From contig HF996781.1 in assembly GCA_000432575.1 (NCBI GenBank), positions 1 to 64,000 on the forward strand: DNA of 64,000 nucleotides. The letters run 5' to 3'. Both the position numbers and the translations under genes were made by a program. A model generated the notes under the pieces. The model saw only the letters and a program-made list of their open reading frames with translations. It was not told the DNA's origin and made no database searches. Below are positions 1 through 8,598 of the stretch, piece by piece. How positions within the stretch are numbered: the first letter of the stretch is position 1; each line of letters starts with the position of its first letter. The stretch comes from Clostridium sp. CAG:762. Its GTDB lineage: Bacteria; Bacillota_I; Bacilli_A; RF39; UBA660.

Positions 1-1
1 C

Positions 2-607
2 CCAACATTAACTGATTTTACTGTAAGTGAGAATTTAGGTAAAGGCAGTTTAGGTGGAGATATGTTAAGGGCAACATTTAAAGATGCAAATGGTAAAGAG
101 GGTGAAGGAATATTTACTGCTTATGTATATGATGTTGGACCATATTATGTTTATGAAAATATTATTTCTGGTAAACAAATAGATATACAATACCTAAATG
201 TATATGATGCTATTTTTATTACTGTACCAAAAGATGAACTTATAGATTGGCAAGATACATTAAATACTATTTGTTCTTCACTTAGTTTTACTGATACATT
301 TATAAATGGGTTTAATAGCCAGCAAGATGCTGTTATGAAAAACTTTCAACAAATTAGAGCAATAGGTAATCAAATAAGCGATGGAATAATGGATTCTTGG
401 GATAAGAGAAATCAGTCTTTTGATATTATGAGTCAAAAACAAAGTGATGCTACACTTGGTTATGAAAGGGTGTATGATACTGAAACAGGAGAAATTTATA
501 AGGCATATAATGGATTTACTGATGATTATGATGGTAAAAGATATAAAAGCGTAACTGATGATATGTATTCGAAAAAAACAAGTGGTTATATTGAGAAGAG
601 GGGATAA
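2..607 (+). CDS. Unknown protein, 5' end outside window
   Basis: The reading frame is open from the left edge of the window, so the true start lies upstream and only about the last 200 codons are present; an internal ATG at 62 is probably not the start. The visible part has a beta-rich N-terminal half and a helical segment around an SFTDTFINGF stretch. The C-terminus is rich in Asp, Lys and Tyr and has no obvious membrane segment. I do not recognise the family. It ends 3 nt before the next gene, so the two probably form an operon. Confidence 0.6.
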   Translation, partial: PTLTDFTVSENLGKGSLGGDMLRATFKDANGKEGEGIFTAYVYDVGPYYVYENIISGKQIDIQYLNVYDAIFITVPKDELIDWQDTLNTICSSLSFTDTFINGFNSQQDAVMKNFQQIRAIGNQISDGIMDSWDKRNQSFDIMSQKQSDATLGYERVYDTETGEIYKAYNGFTDDYDGKRYKSVTDDMYSKKTSGYIEKRG

Positions 608-610
608 TCT

Positions 611-1543
611 ATGAAAAATAAAAAGATTATTTATATAATATCTTCTATTATTATAGTATTTATAATAGTATTAGTATTTGTTCTTTTAAACCATAAGAAG
701 AATGATTTGAAAAATGATAATAAGAATCAAGATAATTCTAAGAATTTAGTAGAAGCTTTAATGAAAAAAAATAATGAAGCTGATTATAAAAAAATATCTA
801 ATGGTGAAATGCTAACAGAAGATACTTCATTTAGTAAATATTCATTCATAAATAATAATTCTATATATGTTTTTAATCCTAGTAAACTTGATAGTGGAGA
901 ATTTGTTTATAAAAAGGTCTATGACATAGACAAAAATATTAAGGTAATGAATATTACTCCTAACGATGGAGCAGATATAAAATTTTATGATTATAATGAT
1001 ACTATATATACATTACATGATGATAATACAGATAACAAAATTAGAGATAGTTATGATATGTATTTAAACGCAAACTATAAGTTAAGTGATTATCTAAAAT
1101 GGGAGTATTCTACTGAATTTTTAGGTAAAAAGATTGATTATGATTTTATGTCTAATTATTTTTACGTAAAAGATAATATTTTATATTTTAAGAATTATGG
1201 AAATGAGAAGTACCCTACTATAGAAAAAGTAAGTGGTAATTACGAAGGTGAACAAGTAAGTAGAATATACAATGAAAGAATTCTTAAAACTGATAAAGCA
1301 TTTTATGAATTAATGAGTTATTTTGATACTAATTTAAATAAAACAGTTACTACGACGGTTAGAATTAATTTACTTACTAAGTATTATGATGAAATATTAA
1401 CATTTACATATAAGTATGTAATATTAAAAGATTATACAATAATACCAATAAATGATGTTATGGAAAATAGAGTTAGAAATTATTCATATGATTACTTTTT
1501 GAGTGGCTTTAATCATATGAATGAAGTTAGATATGAAGAATAA
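611..1543 (+). CDS. Unknown membrane-anchored extracellular protein
   Basis: A 310-residue protein with one hydrophobic N-terminal segment (residues about 5-27) after a KNKK start. A Lys/Asn-rich linker follows, then a soluble domain that would lie outside the cell. No lipobox Cys is seen, so the segment is either an anchor or an uncleaved signal. No family is recognised. Its last 14 codons (ending NEVRYEE) and the following untranslated region recur at 4882-4995, behind an unrelated gene, so part of this locus was duplicated. Confidence 0.65.
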   Translation: MKNKKIIYIISSIIIVFIIVLVFVLLNHKKNDLKNDNKNQDNSKNLVEALMKKNNEADYKKISNGEMLTEDTSFSKYSFINNNSIYVFNPSKLDSGEFVYKKVYDIDKNIKVMNITPNDGADIKFYDYNDTIYTLHDDNTDNKIRDSYDMYLNANYKLSDYLKWEYSTEFLGKKIDYDFMSNYFYVKDNILYFKNYGNEKYPTIEKVSGNYEGEQVSRIYNERILKTDKAFYELMSYFDTNLNKTVTTTVRINLLTKYYDEILTFTYKYVILKDYTIIPINDVMENRVRNYSYDYFLSGFNHMNEVRYEE

Positions 1544-1613
1544 TAATGTGCAGTTGCTACGCTGTTGTAATTCTTTAAGTTAAATTTAATGAACTATAAT
1601 TGCAATAGCAAAT
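1499..1613 (+). repeat. 115-bp repeat copy A with hairpin
   Basis: This is about 90% identical by eye to 4882-4995. It covers the last codons of the upstream gene plus a non-coding hairpin: TTGCTA and TTGTAATT on the 5' side pair with AATTGCAA and TAGCAA on the 3' side, with a 5-nt bulge (CGCTG) and an inner AGTT/AACT pairing. The other copy keeps the same pairing and extends it by a C-G pair. Confidence 0.75.
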
Positions 1614-1617
1614 ATTG

Positions 1618-1655
1618 AAAAACAATAGAATTATAAATAACTATTGTTTTTGTTC
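1618..1655 (+). terminator. Intrinsic terminator
   Basis: An 11-bp perfect stem (AAAAACAATAG with CTATTGTTTTT), a 12-nt loop and a T-rich tail, placed after the first operon and copy A of the hairpin repeat. Confidence 0.75.
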
Positions 1656-1701
1656 TTAGCATATGCTATACATGAAAACAATATAGGAGTAGTAGAATAG
1701 T

Positions 1702-2748
1702 ATGAATAATAAAACAATTAAACAAGTAACTAGATATTTTGGCTATACATTATCTTTTATAGGAGTAACTATATTAGCAATTGTGGTAACATTAATATCA
1801 ACTGTTTATTTACTATGCAAAGGACCATCCACGAAAGCAAAAGAACTATTTGTAACCACCTTTCTTGAGACAGGACAAATGAAATTTATGGCTTCTTTAT
1901 TTATGGATAAACTAGAAATAAATAAAATAATATCAAATAACAATTTAAGTAAAATGGATACAGAAATAAAAGGTGAATTAATTGACATATCCAAAGAACA
2001 AAAAAAAGATTTAATTACAATAGAAAAAATCACTGGTGATAATTTCGAGGGTACAATGATGATTGTAAGTGATCCATCTAAAATTTCTCTTGGTACTACA
2101 TATCCCTGGACAGAATATGGGAAAGAACTAAATAAAATAGTAAAATCTCAAAATGCCATTGCGGGAATCAACGGAGGATTATACGTTTCTGCCCAAAATA
2201 AAGGAGGAACGCCCCGTGGTTTAGCTGTCAGTAATGGAGAAATATTAAAAATAGAATCAGGTATTCAGGGGATGCATTTAATAGGCTTTGATAATAAAAA
2301 TATTTTAAGAGTAATTGATTTATCTAACAAAAGTGTGGAACAAATAAAAGAAGTTATAACCACTGAAAAAATAAGAGATGCCGTTGCCTTTCAAGACAGT
2401 ACCAGTGATAAGAATAACCACTTTGTCAAACTAATCATCAATGGAGAAAAAAGACAACTAAATGGCCTTGGCAGTGGGGCCAACCCAAGAACAGCAATTG
2501 GGCAAAGAAAAGATGGAAGTATTCTGCTTCTAGTAACCGATGGAAGGGGCAAAAATGGACATTTAGGTGCTACTGCTAGTGATCTTATTGATATCATGAG
2601 TAAATATGAAGCTATAAATGCCGCTAACCTAGATGGAGGAAGTTCATCTTGTATGTATTATAAAGACAAATACCTCATGACAAGTGTTACATTCTATTAT
2701 GCTAATTCTTCTTGGAAATTACCAACCGCATTTGTAGTAAAGGAGTAA
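1702..2748 (+). CDS. Phosphodiester glycosidase (NAGPA family), membrane-anchored
   Basis: A 348-residue protein with an N-terminal membrane helix (about 15-37) followed by an extracellular NAGPA domain (PF09992). Visible hallmarks are NGGLY near 156, GANPRTAIG near 256, VTDGRG near 275 and LDGGSSS near 309. The family removes sugar phosphodiester caps and in Bacillota is often found with exopolysaccharide or wall-polymer genes; the substrate here is unknown. It opens a tight three-gene set with an unknown membrane protein and a GT2-GtrA protein, which fits surface-glycan modification. Codon choice is less AT-biased than in the flanking genes, and the set lies between two repeat copies, which suggests acquisition as a unit. 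Confidence 0.85.
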   Translation: MNNKTIKQVTRYFGYTLSFIGVTILAIVVTLISTVYLLCKGPSTKAKELFVTTFLETGQMKFMASLFMDKLEINKIISNNNLSKMDTEIKGELIDISKEQKKDLITIEKITGDNFEGTMMIVSDPSKISLGTTYPWTEYGKELNKIVKSQNAIAGINGGLYVSAQNKGGTPRGLAVSNGEILKIESGIQGMHLIGFDNKNILRVIDLSNKSVEQIKEVITTEKIRDAVAFQDSTSDKNNHFVKLIINGEKRQLNGLGSGANPRTAIGQRKDGSILLLVTDGRGKNGHLGATASDLIDIMSKYEAINAANLDGGSSSCMYYKDKYLMTSVTFYYANSSWKLPTAFVVKE

Positions 2749-2755
2749 AACTAGT

Positions 2756-3844
2756 ATGAAGAAGAAATCTAAATTTAAAAAATATCTACTAATCTATAGC
2801 TTTATATTACTCTTATCAATGGTGGCATTTATCTCATATATATATATCATCCTAATAAATTATGAATTTAATAACATAGATAATTTTCTTCTTTATACCA
2901 TAAATAATTTAGATAATCAAACACTATCATCCTATCTTGAAAAAAACAATTTAAATAAAGATGATGTCAATTTATATAAAGACTTAACAAAATCAAAAGA
3001 CTATAAATTTAAAAAAATAGAAAATAATATATACGAAGCATATCTAAATGACAATCTAATGTTTACTATTGTTACCGAAGTAGATCACAAAGTAAATAAA
3101 TTTGGCTTACTTAACTATGATGTTCTTAAATTGAAGAAAATTACTCCCTCATTAGATCGTGGTTTAGTATATTATAATATTACTATTCCTAGCAATTACA
3201 AATTATATGTAGATAACACCTTAATAGAAAACTACAGTGAAAAAAAGCCATATCCAGAATTAGATTATTTATATAATACTGATTTTATGCCATATATGTT
3301 AACTTATCATGTAGATAATTTAAATGGTAAAGAAAAAATTAAAGTTATTGATTTTACAAATCATGAAGTAGAATTGACTAAAGACAAAAACAATTATTTA
3401 GTAAATAATTATATTATTGAAAAACCAACCTATCAAGAAGCAAATGAAATTTTAGAAATTAATACCGATATTCTTTCTTTTGCCAAAAAATGGAGTTTAT
3501 TTCTAACTAATGACTTAGAAGGAAATCATAATGGTTTTGATACTATTCAAATGTATTTAGCCAAAAACACCGACATATACACAAAAGCGAAAAAATGGTC
3601 AAGTGGTGTGGATATCCAATTTACAAGTAAACATACTCTACAGAAAAACACATTTACCAATGAAAAATTAACAAATTTTAAAATATATGATAATAACCTC
3701 TTTAGTTGTGAAGTATATTTAGAAAAACATATGAAAATTAGTGGTGTAAAAGAAGAAAATATAGATATTATGCATGATACTATTTATTTTATTAAAGATG
3801 AAACATGGAAAGTGATTAACATAAGATCATTAGGAGATGAGTGA
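2756..3844 (+). CDS. Unknown membrane-anchored protein of the glycan cassette
   Basis: A 362-residue protein with a basic N-terminus and one membrane helix at about 9-32, then an extracellular region. The C-terminal 130 residues (from about 235, with KKWSLFLTNDL and ending DETWKVINIRS) have the length and alternation of an NTF2-like alpha+beta domain, but this is a guess. It starts 7 nt after the NAGPA gene and overlaps the glycosyltransferase start by 8 nt (ATGAGTGA), so all three are probably translated together. Confidence 0.65.
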   Translation: MKKKSKFKKYLLIYSFILLLSMVAFISYIYIILINYEFNNIDNFLLYTINNLDNQTLSSYLEKNNLNKDDVNLYKDLTKSKDYKFKKIENNIYEAYLNDNLMFTIVTEVDHKVNKFGLLNYDVLKLKKITPSLDRGLVYYNITIPSNYKLYVDNTLIENYSEKKPYPELDYLYNTDFMPYMLTYHVDNLNGKEKIKVIDFTNHEVELTKDKNNYLVNNYIIEKPTYQEANEILEINTDILSFAKKWSLFLTNDLEGNHNGFDTIQMYLAKNTDIYTKAKKWSSGVDIQFTSKHTLQKNTFTNEKLTNFKIYDNNLFSCEVYLEKHMKISGVKEENIDIMHDTIYFIKDETWKVINIRSLGDE

Positions 3845-4871
3845 AATGTATAAAGATGTCGTTATTTTAATTCCAGCATATAATCCTAATATAGATATAA
3901 TGAAAGAGTTTATTTGTACATTAAATAATACCTTCCCAAATATAGTAATTGTAAACGATGGTTCTTTACCTCAATATACTTCATTTTTTAATCAATTATC
4001 TACTGAACATATCGTTATTACTCATTATATAAATCTAGGTAAGGGGAGAGCTCTTAAAACAGGTATTAATTATATTTTAAATAATTATCCCAATATAAAA
4101 GCTATTATTACTGCTGATAGTGATGGACAACACGTTGTAAAAGACATAAAAAAATGTTATCACAAATGGCAAAAATCACCTGATTCACTCGTTCTTGGTT
4201 GTAGAGATTTTAAAAGCAAAGAAGTACCATTCAAATCACGATATGGAAATAAAATAACAAAAGATATATTTATGCTTTTTACAGGTCTTAAAATATCAGA
4301 CACTCAAACAGGTCTAAGAGTTATGTCAAAGGAAGTAGCTACTTATTTATTAAACGTAAAAGGAGAAAGATACGAATATGAAACCAATGTCTTATTAGCA
4401 ACTAAAAGACTAGATATTTCTATTACTGAGGAAAAAATTGGTACTATATATCTAAATAATAACAAAGAAAGCCATTTTAATCCAATTAAAGATTCCATTG
4501 AAATATATAAGTTATTTATGAAATATATAATATCTTCTTTAAGTAGTTTTATTCTTGATATTCTTTTGTTTACTATATTTATCAAACTTACAAATGAAGT
4601 AATAACTTCATCCGTTATATCAAGGATAATATCCTCAATATATAATTTTTTAATAAATAAAAACTTAATTTTTAAGAATAGTGATAACAAAAGTATAATT
4701 AAATATTATCTCTTAGTTATAATTCAGTTAGCAATATCTACAACTATTACAAAAGTACTAAATAACTGCATTAAATTAAATATAGTTATCATAAAAATAT
4801 TAGTTGATACATTTATATTTATAATAAACTTTGTCATTCAAAGAGAAATCGTTTTTAAAAAAAATAAATAA
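3837..4871 (+). CDS. GT2 glycosyltransferase fused to GtrA-like membrane domain
   Basis: Residues 1-215 form a GT-A domain with IPAYNP near 12, VNDGS near 38 and the DSDGQH metal-binding motif near 97. Residues about 225-344 carry four hydrophobic helices matching GtrA/DPMS-type membrane domains. Such proteins load a sugar onto a polyprenyl phosphate at the membrane for glycan export. A second ATG at 3846 is a possible alternative start, but the ATGAGTGA overlap with the upstream stop favours 3837. Together with the NAGPA protein it suggests a small system for making and trimming a surface polymer. Confidence 0.85.
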   Translation: MSEMYKDVVILIPAYNPNIDIMKEFICTLNNTFPNIVIVNDGSLPQYTSFFNQLSTEHIVITHYINLGKGRALKTGINYILNNYPNIKAIITADSDGQHVVKDIKKCYHKWQKSPDSLVLGCRDFKSKEVPFKSRYGNKITKDIFMLFTGLKISDTQTGLRVMSKEVATYLLNVKGERYEYETNVLLATKRLDISITEEKIGTIYLNNNKESHFNPIKDSIEIYKLFMKYIISSLSSFILDILLFTIFIKLTNEVITSSVISRIISSIYNFLINKNLIFKNSDNKSIIKYYLLVIIQLAISTTITKVLNNCIKLNIVIIKILVDTFIFIINFVIQREIVFKKNK

Positions 4872-4881
4872 TGCTGATAAA

Positions 4882-4995
4882 TTGAGTGACTTTAATTATA
4901 TAAATGAAGTTAGATATGAAGAATAAATAATATGCAGTTGCTATGCTGTTGTAATTCTTAAGTTAAATTAATGAACTAGAATTGCAATAGCAAAT
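4882..4995 (+). repeat. 115-bp repeat copy B with hairpin
   Basis: Near copy of 1499-1613. Its first 45 bases encode a stranded C-terminus (FNYINEVRYEE and stop) with no gene body upstream. The rest forms the same bulged hairpin, with TTGTAATTC opposite GAATTGCAA. It lies directly after the glycan cassette and before the dgkA-like gene. Confidence 0.75.
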
Positions 4996-5083
4996 GTTTA
5001 AATATGCCTTAAATAATGAATATATTAGTACAAAAAACTTAGAAAATTTAGATTATTTATTAATAAAAGAAAAGAGTAGTATT

Positions 5084-5440
5084 ATGAAAAATAAGAAAAT
5101 TATTAATAGTTTTAAGAATGCTTTTAATGGAATGATAGTTTCTTTTAAACAAGAAAGGAATATGAAAATTCATATAAGTATTATGTTTTTAGCAATTTTA
5201 TTAGGTATTATATTTAAAATTAAAATGGTAGAATGGATTATATGTATTATTTGTTTTGCTTTAGTAATTGGAGGAGAACTATTTAACACTGCAATTGAAA
5301 TAACTATTGATATAGCTATGCCTAATTTTAACGAAAAAGCGAAGAAGGCTAAAGATATATCTGCTGGGGCTGTATTAGTTTTAGCAATTGCCTCTGCAAT
5401 TATAGGATTCATAATTTTTGTACCTAAAATAATTGGTTAA
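5084..5440 (+). CDS. dgkA: Diacylglycerol/undecaprenol kinase (DgkA family)
   Basis: A 118-residue integral membrane kinase with three hydrophobic segments. The conserved GGELFNTAIE-ITID segment (about 64-77) carries the catalytic and metal-binding Glu residues, and KAKDISAGAVL follows. Gram-positive members mainly phosphorylate undecaprenol for wall and glycan carriers. I chose the ATG at 5084 because it gives the usual family length; the frame is open back to 4994, inside repeat copy B, and those 30 extra residues look non-native. Its position after a polyprenyl-linked glycosyltransferase cassette is functionally coherent. Confidence 0.85.
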   Translation: MKNKKIINSFKNAFNGMIVSFKQERNMKIHISIMFLAILLGIIFKIKMVEWIICIICFALVIGGELFNTAIEITIDIAMPNFNEKAKKAKDISAGAVLVLAIASAIIGFIIFVPKIIG

Positions 5441-5503
5441 AAATACTTTTCTTTTTAATAAAATAATGTTATTATATATTTAATTTAAGAAAGAGGTGTT
5501 AAT

Positions 5504-6784
5504 ATGATAGATATTAATTTAATTAGAAATAATCCTGAATTGGTAAAAGAAAATATAAAAAAGAAATTTCAAGATAAGAAATTACCTTTAGTAGATGAAG
5601 TTATTTCTTTAGATAAAGAACTTAGAAATATAAAGGTAAAAGCAGATAATCTTAGAAATGAAAGAAACACTTTATCTAAAGAAATAGGTAATTTTATGCG
5701 TGATAAGAAGATAGATGATGCTAACAAAAATAAGGAAAAAGTAACTAATATTAACAGTGAATTAATTAATCTCGAAGAAAAAGAAGAAAAGTTAGCAAAT
5801 GAAATAAAGGAAAAAATGATGGTTATTCCAAACATTATAGCTGATGATGTTCCTATTGGAGAAGATGATAGTAAAAATGTTGAAGAAGAAAAATTTGGTG
5901 AACCAACAGTACCAAACTTTGAAATACCATACCATGCTGATATTATGGCACGCTTAAATGGTTTAGACAAAGAATCAGCATCTCGTGTAAGTGGCAGTGG
6001 ATTTTACTATTTAACAGGTGATATTGCCAGATTACATTCTGCAGTTTTAGCTTATGCTAGAGATTTTATGATAGATAAAGGGTTTACCTATTGTATTCCA
6101 CCATATATGATTCATGGAGATGCTGTTGATGGTGTAATGTCATTTGAAGAAAAAGAAAATATGATGTATAAAATAGAAGGAGAGGACTTATATTTAATAG
6201 GTACATCTGAACATTCTATGATAGCCAAATTTAAAGATCAAATACTAAAAGAGAGCGATCTTCCTATTACTATGACATCTTATTCACCATGTTTTAGAAA
6301 AGAAACTGGTGCTCATGGTATCGAAGAAAGGGGAATTTATAGAATTCATCAGTTTGAGAAACAAGAAATGGTTGTACTATGCAAGAAAGAAGAAAGTGAT
6401 ATTTGGTATGAAAAAATGTGGTCTTACTCAGTGGAATTATTCAGGAATTTAAACATTCCAGTTCGTAAACTTATTTGTTGCAGTGGAGATTTAGCTGATT
6501 TAAAATATCGTTCATGTGATATAGAAGCATGGAGCCCTAGACAACAAAAATATTTTGAAGTGTGTTCTTGTTCTAACTTAACAGATGCTCAGGCTAGAAG
6601 ATTGGGAATCCGCTACAAAAAGGAAAATGGCGAAAAGGAATATGTTCATACCTTAAACGATACAGTAATAGCTCCACCTAGGATGTTAATTGCTTTTCTT
6701 GAAAATAATTTAAACGTAGATGGAACAGTTAATATTCCAATTCCTTTAAGACCTTATATGGGAAATAAAACAAAGATTGGTTAA
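5504..6784 (+). CDS. serS: Seryl-tRNA synthetase
   Basis: A full-length 426-residue class II synthetase. The N-terminal coiled-coil arm (about 25-105) binds the tRNA-Ser long arm. Motif 2 is the SPCFRKETGAHG stretch near 265-276 with the ATP-contacting Arg, and motif 3 is LNDTVIAPPRMLIAFLEN near 385-402. It charges tRNA-Ser and tRNA-Sec with serine in the cytosol. The start is supported by AGAGGTG 7 nt upstream. No T-box leader is visible in the 60-nt upstream gap. The tsaC gene follows after 1 nt. Confidence 0.97.
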   Translation: MIDINLIRNNPELVKENIKKKFQDKKLPLVDEVISLDKELRNIKVKADNLRNERNTLSKEIGNFMRDKKIDDANKNKEKVTNINSELINLEEKEEKLANEIKEKMMVIPNIIADDVPIGEDDSKNVEEEKFGEPTVPNFEIPYHADIMARLNGLDKESASRVSGSGFYYLTGDIARLHSAVLAYARDFMIDKGFTYCIPPYMIHGDAVDGVMSFEEKENMMYKIEGEDLYLIGTSEHSMIAKFKDQILKESDLPITMTSYSPCFRKETGAHGIEERGIYRIHQFEKQEMVVLCKKEESDIWYEKMWSYSVELFRNLNIPVRKLICCSGDLADLKYRSCDIEAWSPRQQKYFEVCSCSNLTDAQARRLGIRYKKENGEKEYVHTLNDTVIAPPRMLIAFLENNLNVDGTVNIPIPLRPYMGNKTKIG

Positions 6785-6785
6785 A

Positions 6786-7802
6786 ATGACTAAGATATTT
6801 GATTTTAAAGATAAAATAAATGAAGAAGAATTAAGAGAAGCATCTTTTGTTATAAAAGAGAATGGATTAGTTATATTTCCTACAGAAACTGTCTACGGAC
6901 TCGGGGCTAATGCTTTAAGCAACGAAGCAGTATCTAAGATATTTATAGCAAAAGGTCGTCCTAATGATAATCCATTAATAGTACATATTAGTAATTTTGA
7001 TATGTTAAATAAACTAACAAAAAATATAACTGATATTGAAAAAAAATTAATTGATGCTTTTTTTCCTGGGCCTTTTACTTTAATATTAGAAAAAAGTGAT
7101 CTTGTTCCAAATAATGTAACATGTAATTTAAATACAGTAGGTATAAGGATGCCTTCAAATAAGATAGCAAATAGATTAATAGAATTATCTGGACCTATCG
7201 CTGCTCCAAGTGCTAATATATCAGGTCGCCCAAGCGGTACTAAAGCCAGTGATATAATAGAAGAATTTAATGATAAGGTAGATGTTATCATTGATGGAGG
7301 AAGTACTAAAATTGGTTTAGAGTCTACTGTTGTTAAAGTAATCGATGGTGTACCTACAATACTTAGACCTGGGTATGTAACTTTAGAAGATATCAAAAAA
7401 GTAATTGGAAAAGCTTTAATGCACGATAAAATAATAAATAATGAAAAAGTATTATCACCAGGACTAAAATATAAGCATTATGCTCCAGAGAGTAAATGCT
7501 TGTTAATCTTTAGTGATAAAGAAGATAAACAAATAGAATATATAAATCAAATAATAAAACCAGATATGGCTGTTATTGGTTATAAAGAACATAAAAATAA
7601 GATTAATACAAATAACTATTTTGTTCATGGTTCAATTAATAATTATGAAGAAATAAGCCACAGTATATTTAGTTTACTAAGAGAAGTGGATAAATTAAAA
7701 CCTAGTTTAATTATTATAGAGGGTGTTCATAATACTGGGTTGGGTATGGCTATTAATAATAGGTTAATTAGAAGTTGCAGTCATCATTATACTAATGTTT
7801 AA
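6786..7802 (+). CDS. tsaC: Threonylcarbamoyl-AMP synthase (Sua5/YrdC/YwlC)
   Basis: A 338-residue protein. The YrdC domain (about 10-195) shows FPTETVYGLGANA, KGRPNDNPL and APSANISGRPSGT. A C-terminal Sua5 domain begins after the linker SPGLKYKHYAPES. It makes the TC-AMP intermediate for t6A at position 37 of ANN-decoding tRNAs. The frame also opens at a TTG (6777) inside serS, but the ATG at 6786 matches where homologues begin. Co-transcription with serS puts two tRNA-function enzymes together. Confidence 0.93.
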   Translation: MTKIFDFKDKINEEELREASFVIKENGLVIFPTETVYGLGANALSNEAVSKIFIAKGRPNDNPLIVHISNFDMLNKLTKNITDIEKKLIDAFFPGPFTLILEKSDLVPNNVTCNLNTVGIRMPSNKIANRLIELSGPIAAPSANISGRPSGTKASDIIEEFNDKVDVIIDGGSTKIGLESTVVKVIDGVPTILRPGYVTLEDIKKVIGKALMHDKIINNEKVLSPGLKYKHYAPESKCLLIFSDKEDKQIEYINQIIKPDMAVIGYKEHKNKINTNNYFVHGSINNYEEISHSIFSLLREVDKLKPSLIIIEGVHNTGLGMAINNRLIRSCSHHYTNV

Positions 7803-7962
7803 AATGAGAATTCTTAAAATAAAAATTAAGGATTTTTTTTATAAAAAATAAAAAAATGTAAAAATTACTAAAATTAAAAAACTACATGGGAGTTTGTTAA
7901 AAACTGACACAAAAACGTTCAAAAATTCAAAAAACAACCGGGCGTTTTTTAATTTCTGCAAT

Positions 7963-7992
7963 TTGACTTTATAATTAGTTTTGTAGTATAGT
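7963..7992 (+). promoter_or_regulatory. Sigma-A-type promoter
   Basis: TTGACT, an 18-nt spacer, then TATAGT. It drives the small ORF at 8004 or an unrecognised RNA. Confidence 0.6.
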
Positions 7993-8003
7993 GAATTCAT
8001 CCC

Positions 8004-8066
8004 ATGAAAGGAAGGAAAAACATGAGCAAATTTTATATCTTTAAACTTAATTTTGATGATGATTAA
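8004..8066 (+). CDS. Possible 14-20-residue peptide
   Basis: Starts at 8004 or 8022; the second has a strong AAAGGAAGG ribosome site. The peptide ends NFDDD. In another frame immediately downstream, codons up to 8179 read as a hydrophobic peptide (TAVTVGVYVYGLLFYL), so this may be the start of a frameshifted 50-60-residue membrane peptide. Function unknown. Confidence 0.3.
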   Translation: MKGRKNMSKFYIFKLNFDDD

Positions 8067-8248
8067 CCACAGCACTAAAATGCAATAGCAAAAAACAAAA
8101 ATACAAAAAAATCAGTACGGCAGTTACTGTCGGAGTTTATGTCTACGGTTTATTATTTTATTTAACTTGTAGAAAGTGATATTTCACATAGGCCTCTTTC
8201 ATTTTTAATTATAAATGTAAATAATGTGTCAAAAATCATTGTATCTCA

Positions 8249-8277
8249 TTGATTACTTTGATAAAATGTGCTATATT
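8249..8277 (+). promoter_or_regulatory. Promoter of the XRE regulator gene
   Basis: TTGATT, a 17-nt spacer and TATATT, ending 19 nt before the start codon at 8297. Confidence 0.6.
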
Positions 8278-8296
8278 TTTATTGGAGGTATTTTTT

Positions 8297-8569
8297 ATGG
8301 AAACACAAATAATTAAAAAGGGATCTATGAAAAAAATGAAAGAGGAGCAAAAGGTTATGGAATTAGAATATGATTTAATATGTGATTTTATTAGGTTTAG
8401 ACATGAACTAGGCTTGACACAAGCAAATATGGCTGCAGAATCAGGCGTAGTTAGGGAGATGATTGCAGTAATAGAGAGCCGAAAAAAACATTCACAAATT
8501 AACACTTTAATCAAAATTTTAGAACCTTTTGGCTATACAATTGGAATTAAAAAAATAGATCATAAATAA
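8297..8569 (+). CDS. XRE-family HTH regulator
   Basis: A 90-residue protein. A basic N-terminal helix is followed by an HTH at about 37-75 (LGLTQANMAAESGV then REMIAVIES). It resembles HigA-type antitoxins and small XRE repressors. Start chosen at the ATG behind GGAGG, because the open frame further upstream overlaps the promoter. It lies 29 nt before two ABC transporter genes and may control them. No toxin-like partner gene is adjacent. Confidence 0.8.
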   Translation: METQIIKKGSMKKMKEEQKVMELEYDLICDFIRFRHELGLTQANMAAESGVVREMIAVIESRKKHSQINTLIKILEPFGYTIGIKKIDHK

Positions 8570-8598
8570 TATAAAGTAATGAGTTATAAGGAGGAAAA

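Larger units (their letters stand above)
7803..8248. other. 446-bp gap: promoter and possible small ORF only
   Basis: No long gene. It holds a weak hairpin (AAAAAAC...GTTTTTT near 7930-7951), a promoter at 7963-7992, a 20-codon ORF, and short inverted repeats between 8110 and 8200 such as CAGTA...TACTG. The minus-strand open frame across 7839-8075 has no credible start context. Confidence 0.5.

Noticed and set aside
1702..4871. Insertion sequence or composite transposon
   Set aside because: No transposase and no terminal inverted repeats; only the direct hairpin repeats flank it.
5441..5503. T-box leader before serS
   Set aside because: The gap is only about 60 nt and has no T-box consensus or specifier stem.
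7839..8075. 78-codon minus-strand ORF
   Set aside because: No ribosome site, low-complexity protein, and it overlaps a good plus-strand promoter.
8297..8569. Complete toxin-antitoxin pair with the HigA-like regulator
   Set aside because: No toxin-sized ORF is adjacent; the next gene is an ABC transporter.
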